From assembly GCA_003512125.1 (NCBI GenBank), contig DOSQ01000137.1, positions 1 through 11,896 of the forward strand: 11,896 bases of DNA. Reading direction: 5' to 3'. Positions 8,032-11,896 of this stretch are shown one piece after another. The position numbers and the translations under genes are program-made. Each line of letters begins with the position of its first letter. Within the stretch, counting starts at the first letter, position 1. The notes beneath the pieces were generated by a model that saw only the letters and a program-made list of their open reading frames with translations, did not search any database and was not told the origin of the DNA. The DNA comes from Acidaminococcaceae bacterium (GTDB lineage Bacteria > Bacillota > Negativicutes > Acidaminococcales > Acidaminococcaceae).

Positions 8032-8479
8032 ATGGAAGCAGGTAAAGTAAACCATGAACCGGTCTTTTCCATTGTTATGCCGGTCTACAATGCAGAAAAA
8101 TATCTGGAAAAAATCACTGGGAAGCATATGGCATCAGACATTTTCTGATTTTGAAACGCATCTGATGAAGATACGGGACCTGCTTGTATTACTCAGGAAT
8201 TACCAGGTGGAGACGCAGATTAATTTGGATAAAGTATTCTGGGTGTTCACGCGTTTTACGCTTTCGGCGTTAGAAGCAGGGACTTCCCTTGAGATAATCC
8301 GGAAAGAAGAACTCTTTGCCCGTTATTTGAAGCATCGTTTCGGACCGTTGGGAATCAAGAAGAAAGTTTTGACCGGAATATTGCAAAGTGACAATGCTTT
8401 TATAATAAAACCGGCAGTATGCCTGATAGGATTTATCAAACAATACCTGCCGGTTGTTTTTGCAAAAGTGAAAAAATGA
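8032..8479 (+). pseudogene. Frameshifted and internally deleted GT2 glycosyltransferase
   Basis: The frame from ATG 8032 reads MEAGKVNHEPVFSIVMPVYN then AEKYLEK, the classic GT2 N-terminus, but then runs out of frame and stops at TGA 8146. The +1 frame takes over with SLGSIWHQTFSDFE, which is the expected continuation of a GT2 protein. The shift maps to the A6 run at 8108-8113, where one extra A would explain it. After SDFE the expected LILVDDGS-type motif, the DxD motif and the catalytic centre are all absent. The frame jumps to a C-terminal helical tail (LLVLLRNYQVETQ to FAKVKK) and ends at TGA 8477-8479. The remnant spans about 149 codons, against about 300-340 for an intact gene. It therefore carries two independent lesions and cannot be catalytic. 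Its position beside glf suggests a former galactofuranosyltransferase, but this is inference. Confidence 0.8.
8409..8461 (+). terminator. Possible terminator hairpin at the end of the polysaccharide operon
   Basis: AACCGGCAG (8409-8417) and CTGCCGGTT (8447-8455) are perfect 9-bp inverted arms. The intervening loop contains a smaller hairpin (TGATA/TATCA), and GTTTTTG follows the second arm. The loop is longer than usual and the structure lies inside the tail of the GT2 remnant, so the call is tentative. Confidence 0.35.
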
Positions 8480-8671
8480 ATTGAAGGAAGACTGGCGCTA
8501 AATGCCGACTACGATATCTTTCGGCAGGCAGTAACCGCCGTAACCGAAAGAAGGATTGTTGTAATGATCGCTTTCGTGCTGATCCTATTTTATATTATCT
8601 TCCAGCTCATCGTAGCCGTGGGCGGCTCAGTCATTATAATGGCCCCCTTCTGTCCGTCCAGACCTGGTTGA
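8480..8671 (+). pseudogene. Remnant reading frame of a membrane protein
   Basis: Between the GT2 remnant and the convergent minus-strand gene lies about 200 bases with no intact gene. One frame, directly continuous with the stop at 8477, stays open to TGA 8669 and reads RLALNADYDIFRQAVTAVTE, then RRIVV, then one strong membrane segment (MIAFVLILFYIIFQLIVAVG). The soluble-to-membrane pattern, with a basic ERR just before the span, looks like real protein sequence rather than noise. The internal ATG 8564 has AGAAGGA 8 bases upstream and would give a 35-residue single-span peptide. A neighbouring frame continues with SHYNGPLLSVQTWLML, so a frameshift near 8630 is possible. I cannot name the parent family. 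It may be debris of another polysaccharide gene, or a short membrane peptide. Confidence 0.3.
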
Positions 8672-8688
8672 TGCTCGAGATTATTTTT

Positions 8689-9444
8689 TTATTCATCCTC
8701 CTCAACATCTTCATATTCTCCCTGCAGTTCTGCTTTAAGCGGATCGTTCCTGTCGAGATATTCTCCTGCAAGAATTCTGTCCAGGTGGTCTTCTTCCAGC
8801 ATCCATTTGAATGTTATAAACCAGCCGGTGCTGTTTTCTGCCTGGTTTAACAGGAAGGGACAGTGGGAAATAAGACAGATGGCATTTATGATTTCCTGTT
8901 CGCTGTAAAATTGCAACACTTCTTCCAATCGGTTTTGCAACGCAGGGTAAAGGCCGGTCATTTTGATTAAAGGCAGCTTATTCCAGCAGGTAAGGATTCG
9001 CTGGCTGGCAGGGGGAAGCGAGTCCAAGGGAATCATGCCGAATTTGTTTCTGGCAGGATACGTTTCTTTATGCATGGTTTTATCCTGGTGACTTTGTGTC
9101 AGGTCGTTTGCTTCAGCACAGGCGTTTACTTTGATGGCGCCATTCCTGACGGTAATCAACTTCATTTTTTCAAGCAGGCCAATGGTTTTTTCAACCGTTT
9201 GCAACGGTCGGTTAAAATATTTTGCGAAAGTTTCTGCGTTCATGGGACAATCCGGATTGGGCCGCACGTATCCTTCTGGGTCTTTTGCGGCAAGGGTAAG
9301 CATGCGGTACCAGTTGCCGAAAATGGTATCTGCATCCGGCTGCTTGTGTATGAGCACAGTGTTTTTAAGATTAAAGATATCTGACAGAATCGTTTTGTCA
9401 GATGTTAATGGTTTTTTTGAAGCAAGAGTATTCGAAACAGTCAA
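8689..9444 (-). CDS. Replication initiator-like protein (phage replisome organizer/DnaD-like)
   Basis: A 251-residue protein on the minus strand. Residues about 44-105 look like a winged helix-turn-helix: NWYRMLTLAAKDPEGYV, then MNAETFAKYFNRPLQTVEKT and IGLLEKMKLITV, closely following the pattern of phage replisome-organizer N-terminal domains. A polar linker (about 110-145) follows. The C-terminal helical domain (148-230) runs from RILTCWNKLPLIK to GWFITFKWMLEEDHLDRILA, the WxxLP...W-x-L...I-x-x-G-x-Y pattern of phage and plasmid replication proteins that bind origin DNA and recruit helicase. The tail is acidic (EDVEEDE). The start is TTG 9444 with AGAAGGG 7 bases upstream, and no ATG fits. 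The upstream DNA carries iteron-like repeats, matching such a role. It is the only minus-strand gene here and converges on the polysaccharide cluster. A chromosomal wHTH regulator is the main alternative. Confidence 0.65.
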   Translation of the reverse strand: MTVSNTLASKKPLTSDKTILSDIFNLKNTVLIHKQPDADTIFGNWYRMLTLAAKDPEGYVRPNPDCPMNAETFAKYFNRPLQTVEKTIGLLEKMKLITVRNGAIKVNACAEANDLTQSHQDKTMHKETYPARNKFGMIPLDSLPPASQRILTCWNKLPLIKMTGLYPALQNRLEEVLQFYSEQEIINAICLISHCPFLLNQAENSTGWFITFKWMLEEDHLDRILAGEYLDRNDPLKAELQGEYEDVEEDE

Positions 9445-9520
9445 TGGTTGACCCTTCTTTCGAGAATTTTTAGTCTGGCTGAAGTTTTACAGTATCAAAC
9501 TCCGGCAAAGAACAAATCAC

Positions 9521-9549
9521 ATTTTACCCTCATTGACTAAAAAATGCAA
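9521..9549 (-). promoter_or_regulatory. Promoter of the replication initiator-like gene
   Basis: On the minus strand TTGCAT (9549-9544) and TAAAAT (9526-9521) are separated by exactly 17 bases, a good sigma-70-type promoter. Transcription would start near 9514, about 70 bases before TTG 9444. The spacer contains a copy of ATTGAC (on the + strand, 9532-9537), the core of the iteron-like repeats further upstream. Confidence 0.6.
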
Positions 9550-9596
9550 GTAAAAAGTTGTTTTTGCAATTTATTTGCAAGATACTTTGATTGCAA
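9544..9596. repeat. TTGCAA palindromic boxes
   Basis: The self-complementary hexamer TTGCAA occurs at 9564-9569, 9575-9580 and 9591-9596, with a one-mismatch copy ATGCAA at 9544-9549 that doubles as the -35 element of the minus-strand promoter. The first two are 11 bases apart, about one helical turn, so a dimeric regulator or replication factor could bind side by side. Function is inferred only from spacing and position. Confidence 0.4.
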
Positions 9597-9611
9597 AACG
9601 GTAATTATATT

Positions 9612-9656
9612 AATAATAATATTATTATTTATGTCGTTAATTATATTAATATAATT
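9612..9656. repeat. Two perfect 18-bp AT palindromes
   Basis: AATAATAATATTATTATT at 9612-9629 and AATTATATTAATATAATT at 9639-9656 each equal their own reverse complement with no spacer. They lie just upstream of the TATTGAC repeats and consist only of A and T, so they would melt or extrude easily. Low complexity alone favours such palindromes, which tempers the call. Confidence 0.6.
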
Positions 9657-9722
9657 GTATTGACCAAATAATTATATTGACAATTATATTGACATATTGA
9701 CGCATATTGACACGCGTCAATA
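9653..9722 (+). repeat. TATTGAC iteron-like direct repeats
   Basis: TATTGAC occurs five times in direct orientation at 9658, 9675, 9687, 9695 and 9705, and once inverted (GTCAATA) at 9716-9722. The 12-mer AATTATATTGAC is repeated perfectly and back-to-back at 9670-9681 and 9682-9693, with a one-mismatch copy at 9653-9664. The last direct copy and the inverted copy form a 7-bp dyad around ACGC. Related CATTGAC copies lie at 9531-9537 and, inverted, at 9440-9446 over the initiator start codon. The GAC end keeps these repeats distinct from plain AT richness. Confidence 0.7.
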
Positions 9723-9742
9723 TAATAAATAATAAATAATAA

Positions 9743-9776
9743 TATAATAATATAATATCAATATTATATTATTATA
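9743..9776. repeat. 16-bp inverted repeat with 2-base spacer
   Basis: TATAATAATATAATAT (9743-9758) and its exact reverse complement (9761-9776) flank CA. The 34-bp structure marks the right edge of the AT-rich region; GC-richer sequence begins at once after it. It could form a cruciform or a transcript hairpin, though no T run follows on either strand that would mark a classical terminator. Confidence 0.65.
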
Positions 9777-9845
9777 ATGCATTCTCTTGGTGTCACGTTT
9801 TTCCCTGGTTTTGTCCTGGGGACATTACAGCATAGGGTGTCAAGT

Positions 9846-10229
9846 ATGCAAGACAATCGTTTATTTGAAATTATTCGGTTCGCCATCGTGGGCGGCGCGT
9901 CCTTTGTAGTGGACTACGCGCTGCTTTATATCTGCACGGAATGGCTGGGAATCCATTATTTGTATTCCGCTGCCATTTCTTTTAGCGTGTCGGTGATCGT
10001 CAACTACTGGCTGTGTGTAATCTTCGTGTTTACAGGCGCGGGGAAGCAGACGGGCAGGCAGGCGGCGCTGTTCATCGGTTCCAGCATCGTGGGGCTGGGG
10101 ATCAACCAAGTCTGCATGTGGCTGTTCGTGGAAAAATTCGGGCTGCATTACATGCTGGCGAAAATCGGCGCCACGTTTATCGTCATGTTCTGGAATTACG
10201 TGATGAAACGGAAAGCGGTACGGGGGTAA
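9846..10229 (+). CDS. GtrA-family membrane protein
   Basis: A 127-residue protein with four hydrophobic segments (about residues 9-30, 38-62, 74-95 and 102-119), the size and layout of the GtrA family. Landmarks are IIRFAIVGGASFVVDYALLY (9-28), a typical GtrA opening, VNYWLCVIFVFTG (52-64) and FWNYVMKRK (115-123) at the end. GtrA-type proteins are thought to help move undecaprenyl-phosphate-linked sugars across the membrane and usually work with a GtrB-like transferase, which is not present here. ATG 9846 is preferred over ATG 9777 because AGGGTG (9834-9839) lies 6 bases upstream and the family begins there; the longer version would add 23 non-conserved residues. It is clearly more GC-rich than the polysaccharide genes to its left. 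Its own promoter is unclear; a TATAAT at 9773-9778 has no matching -35. Confidence 0.85.
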   Translation: MQDNRLFEIIRFAIVGGASFVVDYALLYICTEWLGIHYLYSAAISFSVSVIVNYWLCVIFVFTGAGKQTGRQAALFIGSSIVGLGINQVCMWLFVEKFGLHYMLAKIGATFIVMFWNYVMKRKAVRG

Positions 10230-10257
10230 TTTTTTGTGTAAATCAGTTGTCTGAATG

Positions 10258-10286
10258 TTGCTAATTCCGCTTAAATATAGTATGAT
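10258..10286 (+). promoter_or_regulatory. Promoter of the malic enzyme gene
   Basis: TTGCTA (10258-10263) and TATGAT (10281-10286) are 17 bases apart, upstream of an untranslated leader of about 90 bases. A second, weaker pair is TTGTAA (10291) with TATACT (10316) at 19-base spacing. The gene then has AGGAGGG at 10371-10377, 7 bases before its ATG, predicting strong translation. Confidence 0.6.
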
Positions 10287-10384
10287 AGTATTGTAACATA
10301 ATATGGAAATTAGTGTATACTGTTCTGTATTATAAAGTATAAGAACGTGCAGAAGTTTAATATTTAATTTAGGAGGGATGGTAA

Positions 10385-11620
10385 ATGGATTTACAGCAAG
10401 AGTCCTTGAAAATGCATCTGGAGAATCACGGCAAGATGGAGATCCGCTGCAAAGCGCCTCTGAATGACAGGCATGACCTGGCGGTCGCCTATACTCCCGG
10501 CGTGGCGGAGCCCTGCAAAGAAATAAAAAAACAGCCGGATATGGCTTTTGAGTATACCTGCCGCGGCAACATGGCCGGTATCTGCACCGACGGTACCCGC
10601 GTGCTGGGTCTGGGTGACATCGGCGCTGCTGCCGCCATGCCGGTAATGGAAGGCAAGGCTGTCCTGTTCAAACGTTTCGGCGGTGTGGACGCAATCCCGG
10701 TCTGCATCAACGAAAAGGATCCTGACAAGTTTGTAGCAATCGTAAAAGCACTGGAAACTTCTTTTGCAGCCATCAATCTGGAAGATATTTCTTCCCCGAA
10801 ATGCTACGACATTGAAGATAAACTGAAAGAAATCATGGATATCCCCGTATTCCACGATGACCAGCATGGCACGGCTATTGCGGCGGTCAGCGCGGTACTG
10901 GGCGCTCTCCGTTTCGTAAAGAAAGACCTCAAGACTGCCAAGATCATCATGAACGGCTGCGGCGCTGCAGGCACGGCGATTGGCCGTCTGCTGGCGGAAA
11001 TGGGCGCGGAAAATCTCATCATGGCAGGCCGCAACGATACCCTGTACGAAGGCTGCAACTGGGGAAAACCCCTGGATCGCATCCAGGAAATGCTGGCTAA
11101 GACTACCAATAAGAAGAAGATCAGCGGTAAACTGAAAGACGTGGCAGTAGGCGCAGATGTTCTGATCGGCGCTTCTTCCCCTGGCGTATTTACGGAAGAG
11201 ATTATTAAATCCATGGCGCCGGACTCCATCGTATTCGCGCTGGCCAACCCGGTTCCGGAAGCCATGTACGACTTTGCTAAAGCGGCAGGCGCGCGCGTAG
11301 CCGGCACGGGCCGCAGCGATGCTCCCAACCAGGTTAACAATGTAAACGTATTCCCGGGCGTATTCCGTGGCGCTATCGACGTACGCGCAAGGGAAATCAA
11401 CGAACAGATGAAGATTGCGGCAACCTATGCCATCGCCAACCTGATCGATGATAAGGATCTGCGGGAAGATTACGTAGTGGCTGATGCCTTTGATAAACGG
11501 GTTGCCCCGGCGGTTGCAGCAGCGGTTGCCAAAGCAGCCATGGAGACCGGCGTGGCCCGGAAGATCATGGATCCGGCAGATGTTTACAAACATACGGAAG
11601 AACTGCTGGCAGGATATTAA
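10385..11620 (+). CDS. Malic enzyme (oxaloacetate-decarboxylating, short bacterial form)
   Basis: A 411-residue cytoplasmic enzyme that oxidatively decarboxylates malate to pyruvate and CO2 with NAD or NADP, or runs in reverse. The malic N-terminal domain contains LAVAYTPGVAEPCKEI (32-47) with the catalytic Tyr36. It continues with GLGDIGAAAAMPVMEGKAVL (75-94) with catalytic Lys91, and NLEDI (131-135) and FHDDQHGTA (156-164) for the divalent metal. The NAD-binding domain has MNGCGAAGTAIGRLL (189-203), a GxGxxG-type loop, then GASSPGVFT (262-270), ALANPVPEAM (285-294) and PNQVNNVNVFPGVFRGA (314-330). Length matches the short forms without the phosphotransacetylase-like tail of MaeB. Cofactor preference cannot be read with confidence. 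Its own promoter, strong SD and terminator make it monocistronic. GC content is high (37 of 60 bases at 10621-10680). The first lysine-rich segment and start MDLQQESL are standard for close relatives. Confidence 0.96.
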   Translation: MDLQQESLKMHLENHGKMEIRCKAPLNDRHDLAVAYTPGVAEPCKEIKKQPDMAFEYTCRGNMAGICTDGTRVLGLGDIGAAAAMPVMEGKAVLFKRFGGVDAIPVCINEKDPDKFVAIVKALETSFAAINLEDISSPKCYDIEDKLKEIMDIPVFHDDQHGTAIAAVSAVLGALRFVKKDLKTAKIIMNGCGAAGTAIGRLLAEMGAENLIMAGRNDTLYEGCNWGKPLDRIQEMLAKTTNKKKISGKLKDVAVGADVLIGASSPGVFTEEIIKSMAPDSIVFALANPVPEAMYDFAKAAGARVAGTGRSDAPNQVNNVNVFPGVFRGAIDVRAREINEQMKIAATYAIANLIDDKDLREDYVVADAFDKRVAPAVAAAVAKAAMETGVARKIMDPADVYKHTEELLAGY

Positions 11621-11698
11621 GAATGAGTCGCTGTGTTGCGGTACATTGATATACGCTGACATAGCCGAAGTCGGTAACTGAATAAAAAATGAATTACA

Positions 11699-11738
11699 CG
11701 ACCCGTCAGGCGATTTGCCTGGCGGGTTGCTTTTTTTT
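11699..11738 (+). terminator. Rho-independent terminator of the malic enzyme gene
   Basis: A hairpin of about 13 pairs (CGACCCGTCAGGC paired with GCCTGGCGGGTTG, two G-T pairs, loop GATTT) is followed by C and T8 at 11731-11738. It sits about 80 bases after the malic enzyme stop. Confidence 0.93.
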
Positions 11739-11793
11739 AGATAATCATGAAGATTTATAAGAGTTCATTCTTTTATTAAGTTTGGTAATCTGT

Positions 11794-11806
11794 TATAATT
11801 TATAAT
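11794..11806 (+). promoter_or_regulatory. Candidate -10 elements for the last gene
   Basis: Two TATAAT hexamers (11794-11799 and 11801-11806) lie in the 135-base AT-rich gap between the terminator and the last start codon. No convincing -35 is seen at the right distance, so only the -10 is suggested. Confidence 0.3.
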
Positions 11807-11873
11807 GTAGAAGTATAAGTATTTGGCATTTATTGAATTATGTGTAATATACTAAAAAACAGTGAGGTGCGAC

Positions 11874-11896
11874 ATGGACAGTGCATTAAAAGCAAA
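11874..11896 (+). CDS. Start of an unidentified gene (3' end outside window)
   Basis: ATG 11874 opens MDSALKA and runs off the right edge after seven full codons. GAGGTG (11864-11869) is at a suitable distance upstream, and the gap before it holds the malic enzyme terminator and candidate -10 elements, so this should be a new transcription unit. Too little is visible to assign a function. Confidence 0.6.

Larger units (their letters stand above)
9531..9776. other. Iteron-type replication-origin-like region
   Basis: This stretch upstream of the initiator-like gene is extremely AT-rich and packed with short repeats: iteron-like TATTGAC copies, TTGCAA boxes, perfect AT palindromes and a long inverted repeat. 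An initiator gene next to direct repeats and an easily melted AT tract is the usual layout of iteron plasmid and some phage origins. No DnaA box was confirmed, and origin activity is an inference from architecture. Confidence 0.4.

Noticed and set aside
8614..8627. AGCCG-TGGG-CGGCT hairpin as a terminator for the minus-strand gene.
   Set aside because: The stem is only 5 pairs, no T run follows on the minus strand, and it lies over 60 bases past the stop.
9070..9451. Two + strand frames opposite the initiator-like gene.
   Set aside because: Both are shadows without ribosome binding sites or domain patterns, whereas the minus-strand frame has a promoter, an SD and a recognisable domain layout.
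9653..9722. The short repeats as a CRISPR array.
   Set aside because: The units are 7-12 bases with spacings of 8-17 bases and no unique spacers of 30 bases or so. No cas gene is nearby.
9789..9842. Two GGTGTCA copies (9789-9795 and 9836-9842) as ends of a small mobile element.
   Set aside because: Only 7 bases are repeated, in direct orientation and 47 bases apart, with no inverted ends or target duplication. Chance is enough.
9777..9845. ATG 9777 as the start of the GtrA-like gene.
   Set aside because: It adds 23 residues unlike the family and has no ribosome binding site, since the inverted repeat lies directly upstream. ATG 9846 has AGGGTG at the right distance.
10391..11662. A 423-codon open frame on the minus strand covering the whole malic enzyme gene.
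   Set aside because: It is the mirror of a strongly biased GC-rich coding gene. The translation is rich in Cys, His and Arg without any recognisable domain, and the + strand frame has clear malic enzyme motifs, a promoter, an SD and a terminator.

Overview
The window looks like bacterial chromosomal DNA from a Bacillota-type organism. Shine-Dalgarno sites are strong (AGGAGGG before the malic enzyme), the sugar transferase is WbaP-like and the polymerase/ligase is Wzy-like. A Negativicutes member such as Acidaminococcaceae is my guess from protein flavour; it is not proven by the sequence.

Positions 1-8479 are the distal part of a cell-surface polysaccharide (capsule/O-antigen type) cluster, all on the + strand and tightly packed. 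In order: the end of a GT4 glycosyltransferase; a GT-A-type glycosyltransferase with an extra C-terminal domain; an O-antigen ligase/polymerase-like membrane protein; a WbaP-family initiating sugar-phosphate transferase; a GT4 glycosyltransferase; a 42-residue acidic ORF joined to both neighbours by ATGA overlaps; a second GT4 glycosyltransferase; a 37-residue ORF that looks like the stump of a Wzx flippase; UDP-galactopyranose mutase (glf); and a wrecked GT2 glycosyltransferase. WbaP would load the first sugar on undecaprenyl phosphate, the GTs would extend it (Glf supplying UDP-galactofuranose), and the Wzy-like protein would polymerise or ligate the repeat units. No intact flippase is visible, so one must lie outside the window or be missing.

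Positions 8480-9776 differ in character. A short remnant of a membrane-protein reading frame is followed by one minus-strand gene resembling phage/plasmid replication initiators (replisome organizer/DnaD-like). Upstream of that gene is a very AT-rich 330-base intergenic region with a good minus-strand promoter, repeated TATTGAC iteron-like motifs, TTGCAA boxes, two 18-bp perfect palindromes and a 16-bp inverted repeat with a 2-base spacer. Together this resembles an iteron-type replication module, probably left by a plasmid or phage. No integrase or attachment site is visible.

Positions 9846-11896 return to ordinary, more GC-rich genes: a GtrA-family membrane protein, a short-form malic enzyme with its own promoter and a strong terminator, and the first eight codons of another gene.
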